From the NCBI GenBank assembly GCA_905220665.1, contig CAJNAR010000152.1, positions 62,001-126,000 of the forward strand: a stretch of 64,000 bases of DNA, in the 5' to 3' direction. This DNA comes from Albugo candida (Eukaryota > Oomycota > Peronosporomycetes > Albuginales > Albuginaceae). A model generated the notes under the pieces. The model made no database searches and was not told the origin of the DNA. It saw nothing but the letters and a program-made list of their open reading frames with translations. Within the stretch, counting starts at the first letter, position 1. Every line of letters starts with the position of its first letter. The position numbers and the translations under genes are program-made. Positions 20,589-30,806 of the stretch are shown here, one piece after another.

Positions 20589-23263
20589 ATGACGGAATAT
20601 CTTTCTCAATCCACGAATAAAACCTTCCGTTCAACTCGTTCCAACCGCACTTCACTTCTCTCTGATGAATTTCTGGAGGGTTTTATTGGTCAATTCTCCA
20701 CTCAGTATGAGAAAGATGGATCAATTGGGTACAATGCCGACGAAATGATCGACAACCTTCTGTGTAGCGCCTTCCAGCTCGATACATTCAATCAGACAGA
20801 TTTTCAATCGACATTCATGACAAATCTGAATATCCTCATTGAGAAAACCATAAACCGCTTACTTCAATATCGAAAAACTAATCAGGAACGAATCCGATTG
20901 CACGATAATCAAGATATTGCATCAACTTTGAGGAAGAATTTACAACTGCCAGAAAGTCTTCTTCAGGTATAAAATCGTGTATAATAGTTTATGATTCGAA
21001 TAGTGACTTTGTAGGATCTCTGTACCAAGTTGGAAGATCTGGAGGAACGGTTTACTAAAGTGAGTCTTACAGCTGTTCTTATGGGCGATCGACTTGCAGT
21101 GCTAGACAACGAGCGACTTCGCGTGATCCAAGCAGATGAGTTTATGCAAGCATTGATCGTACTAAATGATCCAATTTCAAGAGTCTCGACCTCCAGCAAT
21201 CGCATGCTCCAGAAATTACGTGATCCAAGTCAAATACATCAAGCAGCTCAAATTATTGGAAAGCTAATAGAAATATCAGCGGATATTACTTCACCAGTTC
21301 TCCAACCCGCTGTGATGGAGATTGAACGTCTCAGTCAATGTATAGAGAACGATCTTTTGGAAGCATTCAGTCAAGCCCAATCCGAAGACAACCAGAGTCA
21401 AATGCGTCAGTGCGCACTATCACTGGTAGAATTCAATGACCATGAGAAAGTTGCCGATCGCTTTGTGTGGAATATCATGACCTCACAAATGAAAACGTAC
21501 TATTTTACCTCACACTCGATTACACTCACACTCACACTCTATATATATCTGTAGACTCAACTCAGAAACACATTCGGTCGACCCAATTCAAGATTTAGAG
21601 TCACTTTTCACCAACATCAAACGCATTTGTCAAAAACAATTCAAAGTAATTCAAGACGTATTCCCGCCATCCACGTGCTCCATTATCAGCGAATTGCTAG
21701 TGGAACGGCTCTTTAGCGATCCGGTTTTTGGTATTTTGGCGTACATTGACCATTTTCTGCGTGCTCCAAAGCGATCAGAAGCTGATGGATTTATGGGGAA
21801 GGATGTAGAGAAATTTGACTACGTTCAACTACTCTGTCGATCGTACGAGAAGACATGCTTTTTGATAGCAGAAATTGAAAAAATCGATTCCGATTGTCAA
21901 ATGGAAGGATTATCGAAGGAGCGTATGCGTCCATTTCTCCGATTGCAGCTTCACTCACTTTTTGAGAATCATCGACAGCGTTATTTTCAGAGTGAAATCG
22001 AATTATTGGAAGAGGAATATTCAGTCATAAAAGAGGGTATTGTACTGCCAAAGCCTCTACCAATCAATCAGAAGCCTTCCAAAACAAAACAGTCGACCGA
22101 AATCACTCCGAGTGCAAGTGCTAGTCCGAATGCCGTAGCATTGAGCCCTGAAAAAGGAAGTTTACCGGTTCAATTCACCGATTTGAACGCACAACGATTC
22201 GAACTACTATTATTTGCGCTAGGGAATCAATCAATTCCCGCGTTTGTGGAGGGATTACGTGCTTGCGTGCTGCGGAGTGCGATCGTACTTAATGAATCGG
22301 AACTGAGGAACGAACTCATTACAAAGCTGTTCGTTTGTTACTGTGTGGCTTTCGGTGAGGATCTTCTAGGGGTATGAGCGATTCATTGAATTGTGTGATG
22401 CACCCTGACTGTTGCAATAGAAAATAGCGAGTTTGGGTGGGGAATTACTTCATGATCCCTTGCTGACGTATGACTCTTCGCGGCAATATCTCACCATTCT
22501 CGAGGTACCGAGGGCTGTATGCTCGATCGAATGTTTCTTATGAATATTTGTAGCAATTATTGCATCGGGCAGACAGCATTGAGATAATTTTCGAAGACTT
22601 GATACAGGTTTCTCAAGCTGAATCGCCCACACAACTCACGTACGATTCACAATTCAAATGTTGATATATCTTATTTGAGTTTGTAGCATTTGTTCTGAGC
22701 ACAAACGGCGTATTTTGAAGAAATTAGAACAACAAATAGCGGAAAGCTTACACCAATTACTTCTTGTGATTGAGAAGCAACTCATTTCACTACTCGGAGC
22801 CTTTCAGGAAAAAACAGATTTTCTTGGTTGTGAGTCAAATGTATCACTATCGTGTTCTCCGGCTTGCAAGCGTTGTGTGGAGTATCTTCAACCAATTATT
22901 TCGATTATCCGTCAAGTTTTATGGCATGAAAATCGCGACCGATTGATTTTTCTTGTGGCAGCATCTTTCAAGAAATTATACCTGCAACATCTAATCAAAT
23001 TTCGGTTTGATCCTGACGGTGCTTGTATGTTGTTACGCGATTTAGATGCGTATCGTGGATTATTTTCATCGTTTCGATATCGAAAAATTGATGAAATGTT
23101 TGATATATTGCATGAAATTGCGAATATATTTGCGCTCGTGCCGGAAAATATTGGTGGGTACATTCGTGACAGTAAATTAGTCACGCTTCCCAAGCAGCAA
23201 TTATTGGAATTGGTCAAAAGGCGATGGGATTATAAATCGAATTGTGAAAAGATTCACTTGTGA
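20589..23263 (+). CDS. SEC10: Exocyst subunit Sec10 (EXOC5)
   Basis: Sec10 is one of eight exocyst subunits that tether secretory vesicles to the plasma membrane. Six exons, 20589-20966, 21015-21496, 21555-22371, 22421-22504, 22554-22639 and 22687-23263, with introns of 47-58 bases, join in phase to 807 residues; animal Sec10 is about 700. The family hallmark is in exon 2: MGDRLAVLDNERLRVIQADEF, matching HLGDQLEGVNTPRQRAVEAQKLM. The C-terminus (LVPENIGGYIRDSKLVTLPK...LVKRRWDYKSN) matches the family end VAPDNLKQVCSGEQL...LRADYRSA. A Ser/Pro-rich insert lies in exon 3. In a biotroph the exocyst also serves polar growth and effector secretion (general knowledge). Confidence 0.9.
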
Positions 23264-24231
23264 GATTCAAATATAATGTCAGATATTGCGAGCTCGGGTT
23301 GTTCGCCTAAGTTTTGTTGGTAGATCTACCTTGAACTCTTCTATTAGGAAGAAACTTTATATCTAAGCTTCGATAAAGCTGTCAAGTCAGGAGGCAAAAG
23401 ATGTGACTGCTATAGAGCCGACTGTCAAACTTGCAGTATAATATTTGCTTGGATCTGTTCGTCACTAAAGCTCGATGTAACTCCAAATAAAAAAAACAGA
23501 CGATAGATCCTAACAAACACCCTGTAGTCACTGTAGCTTACGACCAAAACCACGGAATCCATTTGGCAACAGAGCGATAGCTGAGCCCGATCTTATGGAG
23601 GGTTCAAGTCCATGAGCCAGTGAGCATGGCAGTAGATTAGTGTCCTACACCATGGGCCAAGAGACTACATCACTATCATGTTGTATTAAAGTACAGTGTT
23701 CCAGCTAGGATAGATGCGGAGACAGCTACCGTGATTTGTTGTCATGATTACTTATGACTCCAATACTGCAAAATAAAGCATGTTAGATGGCGAGGTTGAT
23801 ATCAACCTCGCGCAGGTTACGTGAGTGCATCACCAGCGATTACATTATGAATAGTACTGATCGAATTACTGAATTCTCGCGACGTGAGCGTGGGTTCGGA
23901 AACAAAGTTGAAACGAGTAATGTTTTAAAACGGCTACAGGCGGTTATTGCGAGAGGGTGTCGGTATCTCTGAAAAGATTACCGTTGCATTTCGTCAGAAA
24001 TGTTCGGATACGAAAGGTCATAACGGTCAATGACTGTGATACCCTAGCCTTGCATCATAACTTTCCGGAGTTTGTAACGATGGTAGGCAATTACAGTTAA
24101 GCAGTTTTTTCACGCAAAGAAACTCAATCTGCTCAGTTTGTCTAAAGAGATATATTCTCAAAAGTTAACAAGCTATTTAAGTGCAAGTACCACGTCACAC
24201 GATATACGACATTAGTAGCCCGTACAAGGTG
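23264..24231. other. Intergenic stretch, no gene recognised
   Basis: Nearly 1 kb without a convincing frame. A plus-strand 61-codon frame (23787-23972) lacks coding character. A segment around 23570-23640 has a GGTTCAAGTCC box that resembles a tRNA B box, but flanking bases do not form tRNA stems. The stretch may hold old mobile-element sequence, which I cannot identify. Confidence 0.4.
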
Positions 24232-25266
24232 CTACAGTATGGCAATGTCGGAATGATGATTTGGAGTCTTAAACGATTGACCATAATTTCCATTGCCCCC
24301 GACAGTCTGCAAAGGAGCTGGAGGAACATCGTTCTTTGAAGTTTTTGCATTTTTCCGCTTCTTCATGTATACAGTCATTCCAACAACCAACCCGAGTGCG
24401 CAGATAATGGAGAAAGGAGCAGCGACCTTTTTCGTAGTGGATGGGCTGCTTCCAGATTTCGTAGTGACGTGTTGGACATTCTGGTCACCACCATCAGCTT
24501 TAGTTTCGATTGGGGGACATGGCTTTTTAGGAGGCACGCTTGAAGATGGTGGGCTTGACGATGGTGAACTTGGCGATGGCGGAATTTGTGGAGTAGACGG
24601 ACTTGGAGAAGGCCCTCCTGGAGCAGTAGTTGAGAATTGTTTATGCACCGGAGTGCATTTCCCTGGTTGTAATGCCACCGTTACCGATATTACTTGTCCA
24701 CTTTCTCCAGTGACTTCCACTGACACACTGTTCAGATCAACATTATGCGCATCGACTGTAAAAAAGTTGTTGCTTTCCATTCTTTTCCCAGTAATGTCAC
24801 TAATTTTCATGCTTTTGGTCGCTCCAGGCACATTGATAGCTTGAACCGCCAACCAATTCGGATTACTTCCATCCTTGAGACATAGTTTGAATGTATCAGG
24901 CACAGGACAATCCACTTTCGTGAAAATGATTCCTTCTTTAACGCCAGGCGTTTCGTCAATCAACGTCTTCCATAACTTATCCGTTAAATCTTCGTGAAGA
25001 TTTTCAGTTCCTGGTAACATATCACTCACCATTGCAGTGATCGTGCGGCCCTTGTAAGTCATCGTATGACACGTTCCACACACACCTCCCCCGTTAAAAG
25101 CGGATTGGCTGATTGCAAATGTGTACGGGACAAATGGATTTTGTTCCATTTGGCCACAGGCTCCATCATTAATTTCGGCGGGAGTCCCATAAACTGTCGC
25201 TTCAATTTCGAGCGACGAGGTAAAAGTTGTGAATTGGAGTAAGAAAACGAGCGAGATTAGCCTCAT
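24232..25266 (-). CDS. Expansin-like (barwin-fold) secreted protein with membrane anchor
   Basis: Single exon, 344 residues. Residues 1-18 are a signal peptide. The next about 95 residues form a six-stranded double-psi beta-barrel candidate: EATVYGTP, DGACG, then GGVCGTCHTMTYKGRTITAMVSDMLPG, which keeps the Cys pattern and the VxDxxP-type catalytic-site Asp region of expansins and GH45-like folds. A second beta-rich domain (about 115-205, ending LQPGKC) corresponds to the carbohydrate-binding expansin domain. A Ser/Pro-rich spacer, one transmembrane helix (IICALGLVVGMTVYM) and a short cytoplasmic tail ending SDIAIL follow. Expansins loosen cellulose-hemicellulose contacts, so a role in plant or own wall remodelling is likely. 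Tandem with the related gene at 25772-26779. Confidence 0.8.
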   Translation of the reverse strand: MRLISLVFLLQFTTFTSSLEIEATVYGTPAEINDGACGQMEQNPFVPYTFAISQSAFNGGGVCGTCHTMTYKGRTITAMVSDMLPGTENLHEDLTDKLWKTLIDETPGVKEGIIFTKVDCPVPDTFKLCLKDGSNPNWLAVQAINVPGATKSMKISDITGKRMESNNFFTVDAHNVDLNSVSVEVTGESGQVISVTVALQPGKCTPVHKQFSTTAPGGPSPSPSTPQIPPSPSSPSSSPPSSSVPPKKPCPPIETKADGGDQNVQHVTTKSGSSPSTTKKVAAPFSIICALGLVVGMTVYMKKRKNAKTSKNDVPPAPLQTVGGNGNYGQSFKTPNHHSDIAIL

Positions 25267-25771
25267 GAGTGGTTATGCTTTGAAGAGCGAAAATCGAATA
25301 ATGAGGAGTGTTGGAGTAGCCCGGAATCAATGTAGAAGCCCACCTGACTGAGTATTCCTGCAGTGGATAAGTACGGACACAGTAGAGGCACACATTCTCA
25401 TTATATATAGTGGCGCAAGTTGTCTATAACATTTATATCAGTTTTTATGCATATAAAGTACGAAATCGATCCAATGACAGGCGACAACTGCTTGGCGTAC
25501 CCATGGTGACAATGCATTATGGCCAATCACCACTTACGCAACGACCAGATGGTTTGCATCTCGACAGACGGCTCAATCTGACCCGTGAGCATGCTCTATG
25601 GCGATCTTTGAGGATATTTAGGTATTCCTAATTGATTCTGTTGACTGGCAAATTGCCTTTCCCGAAGACGATAGATGGTTCCGAAAAGGAAACTTGAGCA
25701 ACATTCGTGCGACTATAATGAGCATAATTCGTGTATATACATTTAATAAATGACAAATCTCAAACAACTCC
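25267..25771. other. Spacer between the two expansin-like genes
   Basis: About 500 bases holding the promoter of the gene that starts at 25266 and the 3' flank of the next gene. No convincing coding frame. Confidence 0.5.
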
Positions 25772-26779
25772 TTATAATACAGCAATGGCGGAGCGTTTGG
25801 ACGGCGTATTCAGTTTGTGCATCGCTTGACACTTGATCGTGTCTAATGGAAGCGCTACATTGTCTTGTTTTCTCGACTGAGCACGCATTCTTCTTATAAT
25901 CCAAGCCAAAAGCAGTATGAAAATCACACCGAACAGTCCGAGCATCCACACGTTTGACATATGCGGTCTATTTGTCGGTGTCGAGTGGGAGGCGGAAAAT
26001 GATATCGGGTATACATTACGGAAAAAATCGTCTTCATGCCTTTCATCCTGTGAAGAGACAGGTTCCACATTTGGAGATGCAAAGTCTATTGTGGGAAGCG
26101 GTTTGGATTCCGTTTTCGGCGGATTCGTTCTATCGGACATATGTGACGTTGCATGGAATTGCTGATGGCCTTCGGTACACTTTCCAGCCTGTAAAGAGAC
26201 GGTGTCTGTGATAGTTTCCCCAGTGAGCGAAGTGAGTGTCACTTTCACTTTAGAGAAATCAGTCTGTACGGTATTTTTCGCTTCAAGTAAGTAATAATAA
26301 GCCGACTGCACCATCGATGTGTCTTGATACGCAACCGTCAATTTCTTCACACCAGTTACACAGTTTACGGGTTGTATAGCTGCCCAATAAGGATTGCTAC
26401 CGGGTTTCAAGCAATACTTTATATTTCCGCTGACTGGACATTCGGCAAATTGCCATCGAATGCGATACCGATTTGGAGTTGAACCGGTCAAGTCGTGAAA
26501 GACCGATATAGAGAGGTCCAAGTCTCCATATGCACACTCGGGACAACGGTCCATTAGATGAACCAGTTTCCCAACAGACTTTTGAGGGCATCGATCATCA
26601 TCACAATACACCATTGCACATCGACTACGATGTTTACCGTCATTCCATTGGACATTATTGAGTGCTGCGTAGTTTTCGATCGCGTATTTCGGATACTCCA
26701 TCAAGTTGCAGTTACCTGCGGACGGTGGACTCAATGTGTATGCAGTTCCATCTCCGGTAAACCATTGTTGGTTAGCCAT
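25772..26779 (-). CDS. Expansin-like protein with membrane anchor, 5' exon missing
   Basis: Open to 26884, but the first in-frame ATG is at 26779 (335 residues) and there is no signal peptide there, so an upstream exon is likely. A CTAAC branch-like element followed by a TTCAG acceptor lies just before this ATG. The domain layout copies the neighbour: FTGDGTAYTLSPPSAGNC opening of the barrel, a Cys-rich barrel (YCDDDRCPQ; MDRCPECAYGDLDLS), a second beta domain ending SLQAGKC, a polar Pro-rich spacer, one transmembrane helix (WMLGLFGVIFILLLAWII) and a tail ending RSAIAVL. The two genes are clearly an old tandem duplication: same order of parts, same LQ(A/P)GKC junction, same tail motif, but diverged barrels. 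Confidence 0.72.
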   Translation of the reverse strand: MANQQWFTGDGTAYTLSPPSAGNCNLMEYPKYAIENYAALNNVQWNDGKHRSRCAMVYCDDDRCPQKSVGKLVHLMDRCPECAYGDLDLSISVFHDLTGSTPNRYRIRWQFAECPVSGNIKYCLKPGSNPYWAAIQPVNCVTGVKKLTVAYQDTSMVQSAYYYLLEAKNTVQTDFSKVKVTLTSLTGETITDTVSLQAGKCTEGHQQFHATSHMSDRTNPPKTESKPLPTIDFASPNVEPVSSQDERHEDDFFRNVYPISFSASHSTPTNRPHMSNVWMLGLFGVIFILLLAWIIRRMRAQSRKQDNVALPLDTIKCQAMHKLNTPSKRSAIAVL

Positions 26780-26884
26780 TGTAGAACTGAAGGATATCTT
26801 TGCATTGTTAGCACGAAATGACTGATCTTCGATCCAGCCATTTTCCAAAGATTTGACAGCAACTTTTATCGCTTCTTGAATCAA

Positions 26885-27246
26885 CGATATAGACTTTAGT
26901 CATCCCAATCGACAGCGTCGGACAAAATGCTTTAGTCAATAAGGGTATCATTCTTCATCATTCCGACATCTTTTACAAATGCGACAATTATTGACAGCTA
27001 GAAGCTTGAGTTTTCACTTTCAAGTCCTACTCCTAGCCTAGCCCCTCATCAAGCTCAAAGACTCGGTAAAATCAAACATCGTTTGGGAAGTGATATTTGC
27101 CTTTGCCTTGTGAGGCCACCGCTGGAAAAAAAATTACTCGAGATAATACTTTACTGTAATTCTATGTGATACTACTGGATAAAATAAAGTGGAAAGCAAC
27201 CAACAAATTCCTTCATTGGCCAACTTCTAAAAACAACCATCAAGGA
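26885..27246. other. Divergent promoter region
   Basis: Lies between the second expansin-like gene (-) and the cohesin acetyltransferase gene (+). A missing first exon of the expansin-like gene may be here. Otherwise nothing recognised. Confidence 0.45.
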
Positions 27247-28087
27247 ATGTCAGAGCTAGTCATCCAAATGAAAGCGAGTAAACCACGCTTGAGAGCACTC
27301 AATAGTGCACACCAAACTCATTTTCCGCTCAAACGAAAGCGAAAAACAACAATTAGCCAACCAAAAAAGCGACAATCATTCCTTGATTTTGGTCAGAAGA
27401 GCTTCAAACAATATGAAGTATGCCGTAAATGTGCTTTTCTGTTTTCCAATGGAGTTGAGGTACATTCCCAATTACAGTCATAAGCTGTATGTTTACACAA
27501 TTTGAATACAGGAGGACGATATTCAGCACAAAAAATACTGTAAGCAATTCGCCAAAGGAATTGTGCTCACGAAATGGAAAAATGAACTTCTCCTTCGATC
27601 ATTTCCAAATGATTCTGATTCAGACGCTCGTATTGTCGAACTGCGGTATCCGCTGCACTCGAAAAAGCTTAAGGAGATAAAAACTGTGCTCGATGATGCA
27701 CTCGGATTTGCTGGAATAGAACAGTTCCAGTCTCGATCACACTTTGTATACGTTTTCAGTAATCAAATCGTTGGGTACACTGGCTCTATAAAGATCTCGG
27801 AAGCATTCAAGATCCATTCTCACTCTGCAAACGAAACAGATGTTCCAACTCCTTTTCAGCTCGATATAGATCCCATTGCTGCTCACGTGGGAATCTGCCA
27901 AATGTGGACACATCCTTCTCATCGTCGCAAAGGAATCGCTACAAAGCTCATCGATGTGGTGCGAGACACTCTAATTTATGGGTTGAAGATTCATAAAAAC
28001 CACATCGCATTTAGCCAGCCGACCATCAATGGGTTCGCTTTTGCCACAAAGTACGTATCACCGCACCCAGTGCTTGCATTTCACTAA
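27247..28087 (+). CDS. ECO1: Cohesin acetyltransferase Eco1/ESCO
   Basis: Eco1 acetylates the Smc3 head in S phase and so establishes sister-chromatid cohesion. Two exons (27247-27459, 27512-28087; 52-base intron) give 262 residues, near the yeast length of 281. The N-terminal C2H2-type zinc finger spans the intron: CRKC, then NGVE|EDIQHKKYC. The C-terminal acetyltransferase part has the family core VGICQMWTHPSHRRKGIATKL (acetyl-CoA loop R-R-K-G-I-A), then KNHIAFSQPTINGFAFATKY, matching KEEIAFSDPTPDGKLFATQY. The first ATG with a coding lead is 27247; a PIP-like box (QSFLDFGQ) sits just before the finger. Confidence 0.95.
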
Positions 28088-28158
28088 TTAGAAAAAATGA
28101 CTTTGTAAACCTTTTAATCTATTTTTATCAAAGCCGATGCTTCATTGTGCGTTTTCAA

Positions 28159-28839
28159 ATGAGCTTTTTGGATCGATTTCAGGACAAAATCTCAACTGTG
28201 ACGGCACACGGTCATTTACGGAAAGCTGATGGAAGTGAAGAAATTCGTGTGGGGCAGCAAGTACGACGTCAAGCCAAAGCGCCACAGAAGCAAACGAAGG
28301 AAGTAAACACACGCACAAAAGCCAGTCGCGATGCGTCCCTGACGTCTTCGACTGTTGTGAACAGCAGTCGGTCCGATACACAAACCAAACGGCCAGTCAT
28401 TCAGGAGGTATCGCGAGTGCATCGAGCAGTACATTACGAGCCATGCACGTTATCTCAATATCGAAAAGAAAAAACCGACGGATACATTGAGCTTGGGAAA
28501 CTTCAGCCTGATTTATACACGGACCAACTCGTGCAGAAACGCGCCAATAATCAGCGAATTCGTGAATTCTCTATAACCTTACGGGAGCAAAATAAGACGC
28601 AAATAAAGCCAGTGAGAGATGAGCAACCTGCAAGCAAAAGTCTTTCGGCCCGGGAAAAGGCGATCGAATTTGCTAAAAACATACCCAAACCCAAACCCAG
28701 GAGCGAAACGGTGTCCTATGAGAAAGACTCTGATTCATCTCTTCCCGAATTCTCAGAGGAAGAGGAGACATTAGAGGTTCTGCAACAGCGACATCAGATG
28801 TCAAGAGCGCATGTAGAAGCAGTGATGGGCAAGCGATGA
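28159..28839 (+). CDS. Conserved unknown protein, possibly cilium-related
   Basis: Single exon, 226 residues from the ATG at 28159. Mostly polar and charged, no membrane segment. Residues about 90-150 carry a conserved-looking block: YEPCTLSQYR, GYIELGKLQPDL, then KRANNQRIREFS. Similar YxPxTLxxY...ELGxLxPD blocks occur in cilium-associated proteins of the JHY type, as far as I remember, so a flagellar role is possible but unproven. The C-terminus is acidic (SLPEFSEEEETLEVL) and ends with a short helix. It follows ECO1 by 71 bases on the same strand. Confidence 0.6.
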   Translation: MSFLDRFQDKISTVTAHGHLRKADGSEEIRVGQQVRRQAKAPQKQTKEVNTRTKASRDASLTSSTVVNSSRSDTQTKRPVIQEVSRVHRAVHYEPCTLSQYRKEKTDGYIELGKLQPDLYTDQLVQKRANNQRIREFSITLREQNKTQIKPVRDEQPASKSLSAREKAIEFAKNIPKPKPRSETVSYEKDSDSSLPEFSEEEETLEVLQQRHQMSRAHVEAVMGKR

Positions 28840-29093
28840 TATGCATTGCTGTCGTCAGGTACTGTCAACGTTATATACAAAATACTTTATTGTGCAATCG
28901 GTAGACTCTTCATACTTGAACAAAAAAGGGTTTCCTTTGAAAGACCTCTACTTTATTATACTGGCTATATTGTCGTCACCTAAATCTTTCTCATCCGTAC
29001 ATTCACGTCACATACTTTTGGCAACAGTCACTACGAAATCAGTCTTTCCGCGTCGTATAAATTAACGTATAGTATCGCCCGCCTGTCTTATTT

Positions 29094-30731
29094 ATGTCAG
29101 GAGCACGTCTCGGAGAAAAAACAGCATTATTGGGAAATGCGCACACGATCGAGCTTCGAACCGAGCTGATCGTGCTCATCTCCATGGCCTTACAAGTGAG
29201 TTTATCAACATTTGCTCGAATCGCATTGACATCAATCGATGCGGCATTTCTGGGTCATCTCGGCACACACGAACTAGCCGCGTCGTCTCTTGCATCCATA
29301 TGGACCAGCGTTCCTCTCGTTGGCGTATGGGCCGGAGCTTCGGCTCTAATTACCTTATGCGGGCAAGCTTGGGGCGCGCGCAACCGAGTTCTTACCGGTA
29401 TTTGGCTGCAAATGGGGTTACTCATAACTTCAATACTGATGGTACCGGTATTCATCTGGTATTGGTGTGTGGGTTACGTTCTTGCAATTTCAACCAATGA
29501 CAGCGATGTCGTTCGACTTGGTACGCGTTTCGCTCGGATTCTCTCTCTGTCCATTTGGCCATCGCTCGTGTATGCGTGCCTGCGTCTCTACCTCCAATCG
29601 ATGGGCATTATGGCACCTACAACCGTTGTGGGGATCCTTTCCATTTGTGTCGCAATTGGCGCCAATTATTTCCTCATTTATGGCGGGCTCTGGGGCTGGG
29701 AAGGGATTGGATTTGATGGGTCTCCATTAGCCACCGTACTGGCGTCATGGTTCCAGCCAATTGCTCTCGTTTCTTACAGCATTTTATACAAGAAAATGCA
29801 TCGACAAGCGTGGGGCGGATGGAGTCGGAAAGCGCTCACAATGGACCGACTCAAGATATTTGTCAGTATTTCAGGTCCAGTAGCACTCAATAGTCTGATT
29901 TCCAACCTCGCTACGTCGGGTATGGCATTGATAGCAGCGAATTTGGGATCCAATGTGATTGCAGCAAACGCAGTGATCGGAGGACTATGGAATTTATTAT
30001 GGGCTTTGTTTTGGGGCTTTGGATGTGCGACACAAGTTCGTGTCGCAAACCATTTGGGTGCAAATCGTCCTCAAGCCGCGAAAACAGCGACCATTTTGGG
30101 TTTTGGATGCACAATTGTGTGTGTGTTTGCATTAGCGATACTCACACACGTATCAAACGATCGGATTTTCGAGATTTACACGAACGATAAAGAGATTTTG
30201 GAGCTTTGTATGTGCGTCAAACCTCTTTTGATTCTCGGTTCCATGCTGCAGTCGATGGAAGTGCTAATGGCGGCTGTGCTCACCGGTATGGGTCAAGTCA
30301 AAGTGACAGCATGGACGAGTTCATTATCGACTTGGTTTGTGGAGCTTCCTATTGCATACATTGGCGCTGTAGTACTTGATTGGGGATTCCCTGCAATGTG
30401 GTGTGCAGTTGTGGTCATGGAAACGATCAAACTCGCAGTGTATACGTACACATTGCGTCATATCGACTGGCAAGCAATGGCATGGAAGGCGATGGCGACT
30501 ATGGAAGTGACAAGCGATAATGAAGCTGATTTGCAACGAGAAGCAATGAACTATGCGATCGCTGAAGCAGAAAACACACCAATTCATGCGAATGTATCGA
30601 CACCAAATCAAGTGCATCCGCTTATATTAACGCCATCACGACGTCGACTACGCTGTAGTATAGACGAAGGAATCCGTCAACGCGCCATATTGAGCACATC
30701 CAAACGCAACAACTCATTCTCGCATGTTTGA
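29094..30731 (+). CDS. MATE-family multidrug/toxic-compound exporter
   Basis: Single exon, 545 residues, with about twelve hydrophobic helices in two repeats as in MATE transporters, which export cationic or organic compounds against H+ or Na+. Visible signatures include DAAFLGHLGTHELAASSL in helix 1-2, TLCGQAWGARN at the second loop, and the C-half counterpart RVANHLGANRPQAAK. The hydrophilic C-terminal 60 residues are Arg/Ser-rich and have no obvious domain. Location is probably plasma membrane or vacuole; substrate unknown. It converges with IFT122, leaving 75 bases between the stops. Confidence 0.93.
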   Translation: MSGARLGEKTALLGNAHTIELRTELIVLISMALQVSLSTFARIALTSIDAAFLGHLGTHELAASSLASIWTSVPLVGVWAGASALITLCGQAWGARNRVLTGIWLQMGLLITSILMVPVFIWYWCVGYVLAISTNDSDVVRLGTRFARILSLSIWPSLVYACLRLYLQSMGIMAPTTVVGILSICVAIGANYFLIYGGLWGWEGIGFDGSPLATVLASWFQPIALVSYSILYKKMHRQAWGGWSRKALTMDRLKIFVSISGPVALNSLISNLATSGMALIAANLGSNVIAANAVIGGLWNLLWALFWGFGCATQVRVANHLGANRPQAAKTATILGFGCTIVCVFALAILTHVSNDRIFEIYTNDKEILELCMCVKPLLILGSMLQSMEVLMAAVLTGMGQVKVTAWTSSLSTWFVELPIAYIGAVVLDWGFPAMWCAVVVMETIKLAVYTYTLRHIDWQAMAWKAMATMEVTSDNEADLQREAMNYAIAEAENTPIHANVSTPNQVHPLILTPSRRRLRCSIDEGIRQRAILSTSKRNNSFSHV

Positions 30732-30806
30732 ATGGAGTCTTTAGTACAAGCGTAATGAACAGCCAAATGCCAACGTGTTCCCTTCCTATTGCATTGCTGT
30801 CTCTTA

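Noticed and set aside
23560..23640. tRNA-like B box (GGTTCAAGTCC)
   Set aside because: The flanking bases do not form a T stem, and no matching acceptor or anticodon arm could be drawn.
23787..23972. 61-codon plus-strand frame after SEC10
   Set aside because: No coding character and no neighbour support.
24293..24844. 183-codon plus-strand frame inside the expansin-like gene
   Set aside because: Exact antisense of the Ser/Pro-rich expansin-like coding region, giving a Gly/Asp-rich shadow.
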